DNA of 64,000 nucleotides from Planctomycetota bacterium (GCA_014238905.1 JABAAE010000012.1:168156-232155), one strand, 5' to 3'; positions 28,541 to 37,658 are shown, numbered from the stretch's first letter. A program made the numbers and translations. The notes: generated by a model not told the origin, from the letters alone.

Positions 28541-29524
28541 GTGAATGACATGATAAATGAATTAACGCGTCGAAAGATGCTAATGACCTCTGGAGGAATC
28601 GCGATGGGCGGAATGACAGCAGCCGGCTTGGTGGGATCGGATACGCAAGTTGCTGATTCAGTGGTTGATTGCAGTAGCGATGATCCACAGATTACCTATT
28701 GCTTAAATACAAGTACAATCCGGGGGCAAGAGATTGGCTTGGAGAAAGAGGTTGAACTGGCCGCCAAAGTGGGATATCAGGGGATCGAACCATGGATTGG
28801 TGAAATTACCGACTATCAAAAAAATGGTGGTAGCTTGAAGGATCTAAAGAAAAAGATTGCGGACCTGGGATTAGTGGTTGAAAGTGCGATTGGCTTTGCG
28901 AATTGGATTGTAGATGATCCACAGAAAAGAAAAGCTGGGCTCGAACAGGCAAAGGTCGACATGGATCTGGTTTCTCAAATCGGTGGGACCCATATTGCGG
29001 CTCCTCCTGCGGGTGCTACCGGACAGGCTGATCTGAATCTGTTTGAGGCCGCCAAGCGTTTTCGGGATCTACACCTAGTCGGTGAGTCGATCGGGGTGAT
29101 TCCGCAGGTGGAGGTTTGGGGTTTTTCAAAATCCTTGAGCCGTTTGGGAGAATGTCTCTTTGTTGCGGTAGAGAGCGGCTGCGAAAACGCTTGTGTATTG
29201 CCGGACGTTTACCATATCTACAAGGGAGGATCCGATTTTCAAGGACTCAGCCTGTTGTCTGGGCAGAGTATTCAATGTTTTCATATGAATGACTATCCAG
29301 CGGATCCCCCCAGGGAAAAAATCAACGATGCAGCTCGTGTTTATCCTGGGGATGGTGTTGCTCCAATTACGGAAATCCTGCGGACTGTCTTGGCAAACGG
29401 ATTTCAGGGTGCCCTCTCGCTTGAGTTATTCAACCGGGATTATTGGAAACAGGATCCGGAGGTCGTACTACGAACCGGTTTGGAAAAAATGAAAAAGGTT
29501 GTTGCCAAATCGGTTTCCGTATAA
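28541..29524 (+). CDS. Tat-exported sugar phosphate isomerase/epimerase-like TIM barrel
   Basis: This protein of about 327 residues carries a Tat-type signal (ELTRRKMLMTSGGIAMGGMTAAG) and an AP-endonuclease-2-like TIM barrel. Matching stretches are ELAAKVGYQGIEPWIGE, GLVVESAIGFANWIVDD, IGGTHIAAPPAG, VIPQVEVWGF, ENACVLPDVYHIYKGG, FHMNDYPADP, YPGDGVAPITEIL and GALSLELFN. The metal ligands (Glu, Asp, His, Glu) appear in place. The frame is open from 28397, but the Tat signal sets the start: GTG 28541 with AGG 7 nt upstream, or ATG 28550. It is divergent from the amidohydrolase, and the two may share a carbohydrate pathway. Confidence 0.8.
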   Translation: MNDMINELTRRKMLMTSGGIAMGGMTAAGLVGSDTQVADSVVDCSSDDPQITYCLNTSTIRGQEIGLEKEVELAAKVGYQGIEPWIGEITDYQKNGGSLKDLKKKIADLGLVVESAIGFANWIVDDPQKRKAGLEQAKVDMDLVSQIGGTHIAAPPAGATGQADLNLFEAAKRFRDLHLVGESIGVIPQVEVWGFSKSLSRLGECLFVAVESGCENACVLPDVYHIYKGGSDFQGLSLLSGQSIQCFHMNDYPADPPREKINDAARVYPGDGVAPITEILRTVLANGFQGALSLELFNRDYWKQDPEVVLRTGLEKMKKVVAKSVSV

Positions 29525-29598
29525 CGAGTCTTTGGCGACTTCTTCAGTCATTCCTTTCAGTCACCGAGCAACGGTATGACGATCAACAAGGATACACC

Positions 29599-29793
29599 GT
29601 GCAACAACAAGTCACGTGCAGTTGTGGAAGGGAGTTACCGATTCCTGTTCCGACAATCTGCCCCCATTGTAAGGCGCAAATTACCCGTATTACCCGCAGG
29701 GGATCTCCCAGTTGGCTTCCCGTGTTTTTTGTTGTACTTATGTTCGCGACGCTGTTGAGTTTAATTATCTACCTCGGTATGAATGGTTCTTGA
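29599..29793 (+). CDS. 64-residue zinc-ribbon membrane protein
   Basis: This small protein starts at GTG 29599 with AAGGA 6 nt upstream. It opens with a cysteine knuckle pair (CSCGRELPIPVPTICPHC), which fits a zinc ribbon. A basic stretch (RITRRGSP) and one transmembrane helix near the C-terminus follow (about 37-60, WLPVFFVVLMFATLLSLIIYLG). The ribbon would face the cytoplasm by the positive-inside rule. Its frame is open further upstream, overlapping the TIM-barrel gene, but the ribosome site supports this start. It lies 74 bp after that gene. Function is unknown; similar ribbon-TM peptides are common in planctomycetes. Confidence 0.65.
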   Translation: MQQQVTCSCGRELPIPVPTICPHCKAQITRITRRGSPSWLPVFFVVLMFATLLSLIIYLGMNGS

Positions 29794-29897
29794 TCCTTCA
29801 ATGGTCATGAGCCTTCACCGGTTATTCTCAGCCGTTGCGGTATCGATAGCGTGATCGGAACGTGTGACATTTTTGTTTCCTGCGTTTAAAGCGACCA

Positions 29898-31385
29898 ATG
29901 ACTGACCAATTCGAAAATCACCAACTTTGTGAGAGCACCGGTCCCCGACAGGATGACGACGGTGCCGGAGTTGATCATTATTGGCGAGATCACCTCATCT
30001 GGTTTGGACCTGTTTTCTCAACCCTTGTTGCCTGGTTGCTCTTTCAAGGCGGATTCCAAAAAGAACAGGCGATTACCGTTGGCATTACGTTGGCTACCGC
30101 GATTTGGTGGGTGTTTGAGGTTTTACCGTTTGGTGTTTCGTCCCTTCTTCCCCTGGCTCTTTTTCAGTTATTTGGGATTCTCAACAAGAAACAGATTGCG
30201 GAATGTTATGGCAGTCATCTGGTTCTTTTGTTGTTCGGAGGATTTGTTCTTTCACAGGCTCTGGAAAAAAGTGGTGCCCATCGTCGTCTGGCGATTTCGA
30301 TGGTCGCTTTTTGTGGTGGTGGGGGAAAGCGACTGATCCTTGGATTCATGCTGGCGGCTTTTTTTCTGAGTATGTGGATATCCAATGCCGCGACGACATT
30401 AATGATGTTGCCGATCGCTTTGGCTGTGCTGGAAAATACCAAGGAGAAGCGTGCGACGGTTCCCTTGTTACTGGGGATTGCCTATGCCGCGAGTTGTGGA
30501 GGAATGGCTACGCCCATTGGAACACCACCGAATCTCGCCTTCATGCAGGAATTTGAACGTGCGACTGGAAATGAAATGTCATTCCTGAGCTGGATGACCT
30601 ACGCATTGCCAATTGCTTTGGCGTTATTAATCCCGATCTGGCTTTGGGTATCACGTGATGTTTCATCCGAATTTCGTGTTGAAATGCCATCCACTGGACG
30701 ATGGAGAAGCGATGAAATTCGGACTCTGATTGTTTTTTCACTGACGGCTTTGGCGTGGATGACTCGCAAAGACCCGTTTGGTGGATGGAGCGGGTTGCCC
30801 TGTTTTGACTACCTAGTAGACGGGGAGAGAATCAGTGATTTTGTGACTGATGGTGCGGTTGCCTTCGTCGCTGTGATCATCATGTTTTGCATTCCCACCG
30901 GGAATAAAGACGGTCAGAAGCTTCTGGATTGGCCGACCGCTCGTCGGATTCCGTGGGAGATGTTGATTTTAGTTGGAGCAGGCATTGCGTTAGGGGCTGC
31001 TTTCAGAGAATCGGGCCTCAGTGAAACCATTGCCGGCGGCTTGGAACATCTAGATGGTATTCCAGCGTTGTTGCTGATTTTTCTATTAGCGATCCTGGTT
31101 TCATTTCTGACTGAAATGACCAGTAATACCGCCACGGCAAATTTACTGATGCCCATCTTGGGAGCCGCAGCCGTCAAAAACAACATGGAGCCGGGGCTTT
31201 TGATGTTCCCGGCGGTGATCAGTGCCAGCTGCGCTTTCATGCTTCCGGTGGCGACCATTCCCAATGCCGTCGTCTTTGCCACCGGGAAGATTCCGATTGG
31301 GCGTATGGCCAGAGAAGGTGTGGTGCTCAATATCGGTGGAGCATTGGTGGTTGCGATCGGCTGCTATTTTTTCCTGAGGTTCTGA
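29898..31385 (+). CDS. DASS/SLC13-type sodium-coupled anion transporter
   Basis: This 495-residue membrane protein with about 12 helices matches the divalent anion:sodium symporter family. It holds the paired SNT-type motifs that bind substrate and sodium, SNAATTLMMLPIAL and SNTATANLLMPI, and the loop GGMATPIGTPPNLAF. The mid-part WPTARRIPWEMLILVGAGIALG is also typical. It would import dicarboxylates, citrate or sulfate; which one cannot be read. The last 22 bases overlap the convergent PQQ-propeller gene. Confidence 0.88.
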   Translation: MTDQFENHQLCESTGPRQDDDGAGVDHYWRDHLIWFGPVFSTLVAWLLFQGGFQKEQAITVGITLATAIWWVFEVLPFGVSSLLPLALFQLFGILNKKQIAECYGSHLVLLLFGGFVLSQALEKSGAHRRLAISMVAFCGGGGKRLILGFMLAAFFLSMWISNAATTLMMLPIALAVLENTKEKRATVPLLLGIAYAASCGGMATPIGTPPNLAFMQEFERATGNEMSFLSWMTYALPIALALLIPIWLWVSRDVSSEFRVEMPSTGRWRSDEIRTLIVFSLTALAWMTRKDPFGGWSGLPCFDYLVDGERISDFVTDGAVAFVAVIIMFCIPTGNKDGQKLLDWPTARRIPWEMLILVGAGIALGAAFRESGLSETIAGGLEHLDGIPALLLIFLLAILVSFLTEMTSNTATANLLMPILGAAAVKNNMEPGLLMFPAVISASCAFMLPVATIPNAVVFATGKIPIGRMAREGVVLNIGGALVVAIGCYFFLRF

Positions 31386-32653
31386 TTGTGGCCGACACAA
31401 TAGAGGCTCTCATCGGATCTTAAAAAGAGCCGTTCACTGCTGACAGCGATCGAGGCGTTGAAATTGGAGTCATCTTCAAATCGGTTAATGCCTAGCTGCT
31501 CAAACTTTGGCTTCGCGGCAAATACAAAAATACCGCTGCGGCGACTGGGAACGATAATCTTGCCGTCGACATACACTGGTGATGCATAAAATGGACGTCC
31601 GCCAGATTTAAGTTCTTTTAATCGTTGCCGATAGATTTCTTCGCCGGAGGCGGCGTTGAGGCAGACCGCTTGCCCCTTATCGGTGACCCAATAAAGGTGT
31701 CCGTCGTGAAGCAGCGGTGTGGCGACGTAGGACCCGATTTGAGTTGACCAGAGTACATCGGATTCGGGCAATACTTTTCTGCCCCCCATTTTGATGGCTT
31801 GCCCACCTGTCGAAGGATACCCGCCAAAGGTATAAGCAATGTCGTTCTCAAAGACGACGCTGGGGGTAATGTTACCGTTTAATCTTAGAGTCTTGTAGGC
31901 TTTTAGTTTTCCGGTTGACGGATAGATCGACCATAATTCTCCGACCGCACTAATGAGTAGTTCCTGAGTTCCGTTGTTCAGCTTGGCGATCACTGGGGTG
32001 CCAAACGCGAGCTCCAATGAATTTCCAGCAGCTTTCCAGATTTGTTTTCCCGTCGCCTTATCAAGAGCAAAGATAGCTCGACCCTCTTCACCAGCATTAA
32101 TGATCAAGAGGTCTTTAAATAGAATAGGGCTTGCGGCCGAGCCCCATCGACGATTACTCGATTGTTTGCCGACATCGAAACTCCAAACCTTTTTTCCATC
32201 GAGGTCAAAGGCAAACACCCCTGATTTCCCCAAAAACGCATAGACACGTTGCCCATCACAGGTCGGCGTGTTGCTGGCATATCCGTGTTCGGTCAGGTAA
32301 CCGCTGTAACGATCCTCGGGTTGCGCCGCATCTACGGTTTGCTGCCATAGTTTTTTGCCGGTCATTTTCTCGAAGCAAAGCAGGTGCCGTTTCAAGTCTC
32401 GGCCTTTGCCGGTCGAGCAGGTGAGGAAAAGTCTCTCTCCGTAAATGATCGGCGAAGAGGAACCAGGGCCGGGTAAATTGACTTTCCAGTGGAGATTACT
32501 GGTCTCACTCCAACGTGCAGGGAGATTGATATTGGGGCTGACCCCCATCCCATCAGGTCCCCGGAATCGAGGCCAATCCTGGGCATTGGCCGCCTGCTGC
32601 CAATGGCAAAAAAGGATGGCCGCCAGAGAAAATAACCGTAGGGGAAAATGCAT
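31364..32653 (-). CDS. Exported PQQ-like beta-propeller protein
   Basis: This 429-residue protein has a signal peptide (about 1-24, MHFPLRLFSLAAILFCHWQQ then ANAQ). The mature part carries repeated blades typical of PQQ_2/BamB-like propellers: DWPRFRGPDGMGVSPNINLP, GKKLWQQTV, GVFAFDLDGKKVWSF, ALDKATGKQIWKA, LYWVTDKGQAVCLNAASGEEIY and VYVDGKIIVPSRRSGIFVF. PQQ-binding catalytic residues of true dehydrogenases are not evident. ATG 32653 has AAGGA 7 nt upstream. A second protein of this family is encoded at 59287. Function is unknown. Confidence 0.85.
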   Translation of the reverse strand: MHFPLRLFSLAAILFCHWQQAANAQDWPRFRGPDGMGVSPNINLPARWSETSNLHWKVNLPGPGSSSPIIYGERLFLTCSTGKGRDLKRHLLCFEKMTGKKLWQQTVDAAQPEDRYSGYLTEHGYASNTPTCDGQRVYAFLGKSGVFAFDLDGKKVWSFDVGKQSSNRRWGSAASPILFKDLLIINAGEEGRAIFALDKATGKQIWKAAGNSLELAFGTPVIAKLNNGTQELLISAVGELWSIYPSTGKLKAYKTLRLNGNITPSVVFENDIAYTFGGYPSTGGQAIKMGGRKVLPESDVLWSTQIGSYVATPLLHDGHLYWVTDKGQAVCLNAASGEEIYRQRLKELKSGGRPFYASPVYVDGKIIVPSRRSGIFVFAAKPKFEQLGINRFEDDSNFNASIAVSSERLFLRSDESLYCVGHNQNLRKK

Positions 32654-33521
32654 AACCGTTCCTTCTTGCTGTGTTAATGGATTCTGGTGACCGGCTGGCA
32701 ACTGAGAAAAAGTCAGGAATTCCAATTCATTGAGACGACCAACGATCCGCAATGACCGAGCGGCTCACCTTCAGCTGAAAAACCTCCTATTCAACTCTCG
32801 CGACTGGATGGAGTGTTACAAAATCCCCGTGCCGGTTAGAAAAATACCGGAAAAATACGATCTGTCCGTTTACACCGTAATTACGCCCTATCAGAAAAGC
32901 GGCCAAGGGATTTTCTCAGCTTGGCGACCATCGGTGCCAACCAATGGCTGGAAACGATAACGCTGCCATCACTCTCGACGGCAACCGGACACTTGAATTG
33001 AATTGCAATGACGCTCTGGAGCCGCCAGTAAAAATTTTTATTTCCTTTTTTTTTTGAGAGGTCATTGAGATTCTTCAAAAGGGGCGATGGTGTCATCGCG
33101 ACCGAGTTTTGAAAAAAAGCCGATTGAAGATTTTGCTGGAAAACTGGTTCTGCAAAGTGAGGCATCTGAGAACCAAATCGCCATCTTTCTGGATCCAGAT
33201 TGTTGGTTAATTGGGGCTGGAGTCCAGCGGTTTGAATTATTGGCAAAGTAACTGGTTTTCGATATTGCTTTGTGGTTGAAATTGCCCCCTAGTGGTTTGT
33301 AGATGTTTTTGTGGGTGCTGATTGGCTGGATGGACCGCCAGGGGCACATCGCCGAGAGCCTGCTATAAAAGGCCTGCTTTTCTCGGGAAAATCAAGAAAG
33401 TTGAATCCGGGAAGTCCTTAATCACTACCGTTTCGCCAGCCGGATTAATTTCCCGAGGAGAAATATTTCTATCTCAAAAAGTCTTGTGGAAAATAATCCT
33501 CCAAAATCAAAAACAATTTTC
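32654..33521. other. Gene-poor, partly AT-rich stretch
   Basis: About 870 bp with only short frames. A 121-codon minus frame (32881-33246) and a 95-codon minus frame (33062-33349) overlap each other and show no family character. I see no RNA gene. The AT-rich end (33440-33550) leads into a good promoter. Confidence 0.45.
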
Positions 33522-33549
33522 TTGACTTTTTCAACGTCGAATTGATAAT
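33522..33549 (+). promoter_or_regulatory. Sigma-70-type promoter for the small acidic protein
   Basis: TTGACT (33522-33527), a 16-bp spacer and GATAAT (33544-33549), preceded by an A/T-rich tract that could act as an UP element. It predicts a leader of about 155 nt before the ATG at 33711, long enough for regulation. Confidence 0.6.
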
Positions 33550-33710
33550 TACGGCTGTTATTTAACGAGACGGCTCAAATGCTCTTTTGACCGTCCGAAT
33601 TCAATCGACACAGATCTACTGCGTATCGCGAAACAAATTTGAGGCTGAAAGCCGTTTTTTTATTGCCGGTCAGTCCCTGTCTCCACACGCGATGCATCCG
33701 AAAGGTAAAA

Positions 33711-33935
33711 ATGGATAATCGAAATAATGTATTTGAAGCCATCCTGAAGTACGGTCACGACGAAGATTTTGTACCGGAAACAGACACTGAGTTTTTGGCC
33801 ACCGATGCGCCAGCAGGCTCGGACGAGAAAATTGAAACTCTTCGCCGTCGCATACTGGAAGGCTATCCGCTTTGGCACGAAGAAGACCGTTGCGACTACT
33901 CCGGGTTGACCGGCGCTGTTCGACCCCGCGAATAG
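33711..33935 (+). CDS. Small acidic protein of unknown function (74 residues)
   Basis: The ATG at 33711 follows AAAGG at 5 nt. The protein is acidic and cytoplasmic, without signal or membrane segment. Its second half, APAGSDEKIETLRRRILEG then YPLWHEEDRCDYSGLTG, has the look of a conserved planctomycete motif (recalled impression, not searched). It has its own promoter at 33522 and a strong terminator at 34056, so it is a monocistronic unit in an otherwise empty region, a sign of real and probably high expression. Function is unknown. Confidence 0.75.
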   Translation: MDNRNNVFEAILKYGHDEDFVPETDTEFLATDAPAGSDEKIETLRRRILEGYPLWHEEDRCDYSGLTGAVRPRE

Positions 33936-34055
33936 GGGCCAGCGAAAGTCGTTGTTGACTGGGCAAGAACGCCTTGCTGTTCTGGCAGTCGATTCGACGA
34001 TCCGTCGCCGAAACGTCCAAAGTGATTTTTTTAGGTAATAAGACAGATTGAGCAG

Positions 34056-34086
34056 ACAGCGAACGTAAGTTCGCTGTTTTTTTTTT
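34056..34086 (+). terminator. Strong Rho-independent terminator
   Basis: A 9-bp perfect stem (34056-34064 with 34069-34077), GTAA loop and a T10 tract. It follows the small acidic gene by about 120 bp and has no other gene to serve on the plus strand. Confidence 0.88.
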
Positions 34087-34203
34087 GATTCCCCTTCAAC
34101 AGTGGCCATTTGATTCGGGAATGGGATCCTCCCAAATAGGAAAGAGCCATTTATCAAAGAAGATGATCCCAAGGCGATCATCCCTTGAAGGCTGTGCAGC
34201 TAC

Positions 34204-34247
34204 GAGGTCCTGTCACCGTGTTACTGAGGTCCTGTCACCGTGTTACT
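34204..34247 (+). repeat. 22-bp unit in two perfect tandem copies
   Basis: Copies at 34204-34225 and 34226-34247 are identical. They lie 11 bp beyond the stop of rsmD (minus strand). The unit begins GAGGTCCTGTC. Confidence 0.95.
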
Positions 34248-34257
34248 GAGGGGCATC

Positions 34258-34980
34258 TTAGGCTTGGTGATCCTCTTCATTGGTTTCTGGTCCTGCCATC
34301 TTCAAAACCGAGAGGATGGCCGGCGCGTACTCATGGCAAGTCCACCGATCGGCCATGGGCAGACGTTCTAGATCGAATCTGGCATCACTTTCAACGATAA
34401 ACAGGCTTCCCGGCGGACAGACATTTAAAAGGGAATTCAGCAAATCGACAATTTCGTCGGTACGCTGAACGAAAAAGTCATACGGGGGGCAGCAAAATAC
34501 CGCCCATGGAGCCTCGCTGCCGGCAATGCGCTGGAAAACCGAATGATCCGAATCGGCGTCGGTTGATTCATGTTGATTGTGCTTGATGAACTGCCGGACC
34601 CAGAAAAACGTATCAGAAGAATCAAGGGTCACTTCTTTTTGTACACCGACGGTTTCCACGTTCGTTCGAATCAATTTTGTTGTCGGTACATGGCGTTCGA
34701 TGAGGAAAGCATGGGCTGCACCTCGGCTGACCGCTTCGATTCCAATGACTCCGGTTCCTGCGAACAGGTCGAAAACAATCGTCTTTTGGAGGTAACCTCC
34801 GACCAGGTTAAAAAGTGCTTCGCGGGTATTGTCCTTCATCGGGCGGGTCACTTTATTTCCCGAGTATAAGAGGCTGATGCCGCGAAATTTCCCTCCAATG
34901 ACTCGGACGCAGCCCGCCTGAGTTGCTGGACGATTTGATTTCCATTTGTCGAGAGCTCGACCTTTTTTGTTACGTGGCAT
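34258..34980 (-). CDS. rsmD: 16S rRNA (guanine-966-N2)-methyltransferase RsmD
   Basis: This 240-residue protein has the RsmD order of motifs: RVIGGKFRGISLLY, VTRPMKDNTREALFNLVG, motif I VFDLFAGTGVIGIEAVSRGA and FLIERH. Motif IV reads VFCCPPYDFF; the family normally has Asp or Asn before PPY, and here a Cys takes that place. It would methylate N2 of G966 in 16S rRNA during small-subunit assembly. The basic N-terminal extension (MPRNKKGRALDKWKSNR) fits RNA binding. An insertion of about 15 residues (NQHESTDADSDHS) precedes motif IV. No ribosome site is visible before the ATG. Confidence 0.85.
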   Translation of the reverse strand: MPRNKKGRALDKWKSNRPATQAGCVRVIGGKFRGISLLYSGNKVTRPMKDNTREALFNLVGGYLQKTIVFDLFAGTGVIGIEAVSRGAAHAFLIERHVPTTKLIRTNVETVGVQKEVTLDSSDTFFWVRQFIKHNQHESTDADSDHSVFQRIAGSEAPWAVFCCPPYDFFVQRTDEIVDLLNSLLNVCPPGSLFIVESDARFDLERLPMADRWTCHEYAPAILSVLKMAGPETNEEDHQA

Positions 34981-35142
34981 AATCGTTAAAAAAAACGGAG
35001 AGACTTGAAATGAGCAAGGGTCATGGATACTGGACCATAGGTTATACTGGGAACAAGTGATTGCTGCTGCCCGCTCTTGAATCCGAAGATCGCTAGAATG
35101 GCGGAATTCGATTAGGGACTAGGCCGGCGATGGTTGGATTTG

Positions 35143-35196
35143 TTTGAAATCACAGCGGTTTTTGAAATCACAGCGGTTTTTGAAATCACAGCGGTT
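35143..35196 (+). repeat. 18-bp unit in three perfect tandem copies
   Basis: The unit TTTGAAATCACAGCGGTT repeats at 35143-35160, 35161-35178 and 35179-35196, and a partial copy continues as TTTGAAAT. It lies upstream of the cyclophilin-like gene. It stays in that gene's frame and would add KSQRFL repeats if translation began at TTG 35144, but the signal peptide argues for a start at 35303. Confidence 0.95.
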
Positions 35197-35302
35197 TTTG
35201 AAATTTTTGAGCAAGGAAAGCGCAGAAGCCCCGCCCACACCCAAAGAAGACTGCCCAATACTCGGTTTCAATTTATTGTTTCACAATTTAGTTTTGCCAT
35301 CT

Positions 35303-36436
35303 ATGAAATTATCAAATCAACGGATTCATCGTGTCGGAGGGTTTCTTCTGGTGTTGGTCGTTTCCTGTAACGCCAGTTACTCTCAAACCGGTAGGGAGCT
35401 GTTTGATCAGCGAATTGTGGAATGGAAAGAAATTGTTGCCAAGTTGCAGTATCTTCGGCTTGAGCATTCATTGGCGGCCAATCGGGAGGAGAGTAGCCAA
35501 TTTCGAGAGCAATTTGAAGCTACCAAAATAAAAGGTGAAGAAAAAATACGTGAAATCAAATCGGCTGCTGCCAAAGCTTTTCGAGAAAGCCCTTCCCGTG
35601 GAACGGATTACTTTTCGTTTCTAAGGAATACGCTGCCACTGGATTTGGAACAGAAGGAAGATCAAACCATTGCCTACGAGATGGCCAGTGCGTTAGCTAC
35701 CAAGCCGATCACTGAGCCCGATTTGGCGCGACGGGTAGGGATGTCACTGTTTATCAACGGTGATTTTACCAAGGCGAAGGAATTGCTTGAATTTGCGATT
35801 TCCCGAAACGCTACTCAGGAATTCACCGGAATTGAGAAACAGCTGCAGCTCATCCCCCGTTTGCAACCGCTCTGGGAGCGGGAACAGCAGTTTCGGAAAA
35901 AAGACGCCGAATCGGAGCTGCCGATTGCTACCATTGAAACGACCAAGGGATCATTCGACGTTTTGTTATTTGAGGACCAAGCCCCGAACACCGTTAAGAA
36001 TTTTATTACGCTCGCTGAACAGGGGTATTATGAAGATATGGACTTCTTTCTGGTTAACCCATTTGGGTTTGCCTTCACAGGGAAACCGATCGGCCCTGGT
36101 TATGTGATTAAGAATGAAGGCAAGGACAGAGAGAACCGACGAGACAATTTCCGAGGTTCCTTTAGTGTTCCAGCTCGGGACGAAGGAAGTCCGCATCTCT
36201 CGCCATCTGTTTTTTTGGTGACGTTTGTTCCCTATGCTGAAGCCAGTACAGACAAGTACTGCAATTTTGGGCGAGTGATCAGGGGCATGCCTGTGGTGGA
36301 TTCGTTAACTAGAAGTTCCACATTGGAATCCAAGCCTGTTGAGGGGTTTGTGCCTGACAAGGTGAAAAAAATAACGATCCGAAACAAACGCGATCATGAT
36401 TACAAACCTGAGAAAATAGTAGATTTCCCACAGTAA
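35303..36436 (+). CDS. Exported cyclophilin-like protein with degenerate active site
   Basis: This 377-residue protein starts at ATG 35303 with a signal peptide (MKLSNQRIHRVGGFLLVLVV, cleavage near NASYSQ). The N-terminal half is helical and may be chaperone-like. The C-terminal half (about 210-365) is a cyclophilin fold: IATIETTKGSFDVLLFEDQAPNTVKNFITLAEQGYYEDM and FGRVIRGMPVVDSL. The catalytic region is altered. The FHRV motif with the catalytic Arg reads FFLV, and the GFMIQGGD motif reads GFAFTGKP. It is therefore probably inactive as a proline isomerase, or works differently. The upstream 18-bp repeats are left outside the gene. Confidence 0.75.
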   Translation: MKLSNQRIHRVGGFLLVLVVSCNASYSQTGRELFDQRIVEWKEIVAKLQYLRLEHSLAANREESSQFREQFEATKIKGEEKIREIKSAAAKAFRESPSRGTDYFSFLRNTLPLDLEQKEDQTIAYEMASALATKPITEPDLARRVGMSLFINGDFTKAKELLEFAISRNATQEFTGIEKQLQLIPRLQPLWEREQQFRKKDAESELPIATIETTKGSFDVLLFEDQAPNTVKNFITLAEQGYYEDMDFFLVNPFGFAFTGKPIGPGYVIKNEGKDRENRRDNFRGSFSVPARDEGSPHLSPSVFLVTFVPYAEASTDKYCNFGRVIRGMPVVDSLTRSSTLESKPVEGFVPDKVKKITIRNKRDHDYKPEKIVDFPQ

Positions 36437-36539
36437 ATGCGATGTCGATGGAGAAGACCCGGACGTGCATGGATTGACGCAATCGTATGAGCAAGGTTTC
36501 AGCTTCAAAGTTGACCACTTGCAGAGGACCAGTCGGCCA

Positions 36540-37658
36540 GTGAGTCAGTTGGTCTGTTCATCAAAATTACGAGCGGTAACAGGTTTTTGTCTGTTTTATT
36601 TTGGGTCGGTGCTGCTTGTCTGGGAATGCGTTCAGGGCGACGAAATCGTGTTGCGAAATCTGGAGAAGTTGACGGAAATCAATGTGGCGTCGATGGACGA
36701 GGATGGAATTCGACTTTCCGATGGCCGTTTGTTTTCGCTCGACTCCATTCTGTCGGCAAACGTAGCAGAGCAGGAGGGTTTTGACCGGCTTCATACGCGG
36801 TTCAGCGAGCCGCTGTTCCGCGTTAAGGTTCGTCTCAGGAAGCAGGACTTTGAGAACATTGGTGAGCAACTACGAGTCTTGCAGCCGGTTTATGCCAGTC
36901 GCTCTGGCCGTTCAGCAGCATTGGTTAACTTCGCCCAACTGCGATTCAGCGTTGAAAACGGTGATCCGATTCTTGCAATTTATTCCTATTTCCAAATGCA
37001 ACGACTGGCGGATTCCGATCCGATGTTGCTGGAGTTTTTTCAGTCAATTGGGGATTCTGTCGGTAGCTTGGAGGGTTATTCCAAGCATATCCGTCCATTT
37101 GAACTCAATCGAAAATCCATCATTGAAAATTGGGACTCGATTGTCACGGCTTATCTTGGATTGCCTGTCGAACATCCGTCGGGGTTGGATTTTTATTTTT
37201 TTGCAATCGCTGACGCCCGTGGGTTGGAGCTCCGTCCTAACATCGCTGCCAATCGCATCAAGTTGAATTCCCGGGAAAAATCGGTGCTGGATCATTTGAA
37301 ACTGGCGTACGACACCGCAGCCTCAAGTGATCAATGGCAGCAAGCTCTGATCAGGATGACTGACGACGTCGGCAGCTCCAACGAGTCTGTAGCACTGAAG
37401 GCCTTAAATCTATTCGCGATTGGTAAAATCAAGCTTAAAAATGGCCCTTCGACTGAGGATGACGGACTTTTGACTTTGCTGGGCATTCATGCCGAATATG
37501 GACCGGATGCCCCCATGGTGGCTGCAGCGGCTTTATTTGAGGTCTTCATGGCACTCAAGGATCGCGACCCCGGCAGGGATGCTAAAAACATTAAGAAAGA
37601 ATTATTGTCTCGATATCCGTCGTCAGATTTTGCAAAACGTCTTAGAATGATGAAGTGA
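36540..37658 (+). CDS. Exported protein of unknown function
   Basis: I do not recognise this protein of about 372 residues. It has an N-terminal hydrophobic segment (AVTGFCLFYFGSVLLVWECVQG), then a short beta-strand part that resembles an SH3-like or 'GYF-less' lead domain (DEIVLRNLEKLTEINVASMD, GIRLSDGRLFSLDSI), and then a mainly helical domain. The frame is open from 36465; GTG 36540 just before the signal is the likelier start. It follows the cyclophilin-like gene by 103 bp in the same direction. Confidence 0.6.
   Translation: MSQLVCSSKLRAVTGFCLFYFGSVLLVWECVQGDEIVLRNLEKLTEINVASMDEDGIRLSDGRLFSLDSILSANVAEQEGFDRLHTRFSEPLFRVKVRLRKQDFENIGEQLRVLQPVYASRSGRSAALVNFAQLRFSVENGDPILAIYSYFQMQRLADSDPMLLEFFQSIGDSVGSLEGYSKHIRPFELNRKSIIENWDSIVTAYLGLPVEHPSGLDFYFFAIADARGLELRPNIAANRIKLNSREKSVLDHLKLAYDTAASSDQWQQALIRMTDDVGSSNESVALKALNLFAIGKIKLKNGPSTEDDGLLTLLGIHAEYGPDAPMVAAAALFEVFMALKDRDPGRDAKNIKKELLSRYPSSDFAKRLRMMK

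Noticed and set aside
32881..33349. Two overlapping minus-strand frames (121 and 95 codons) in the gene-poor stretch
   Set aside because: Mutually exclusive frames, no start signals, low-complexity lysine/asparagine content; a decayed gene cannot be shown.
35144..35302. Upstream in-frame extension of the cyclophilin-like gene with KSQRFL repeats
   Set aside because: It starts at TTG and would bury the signal peptide that begins at 35303; the repeats are better seen as noncoding.
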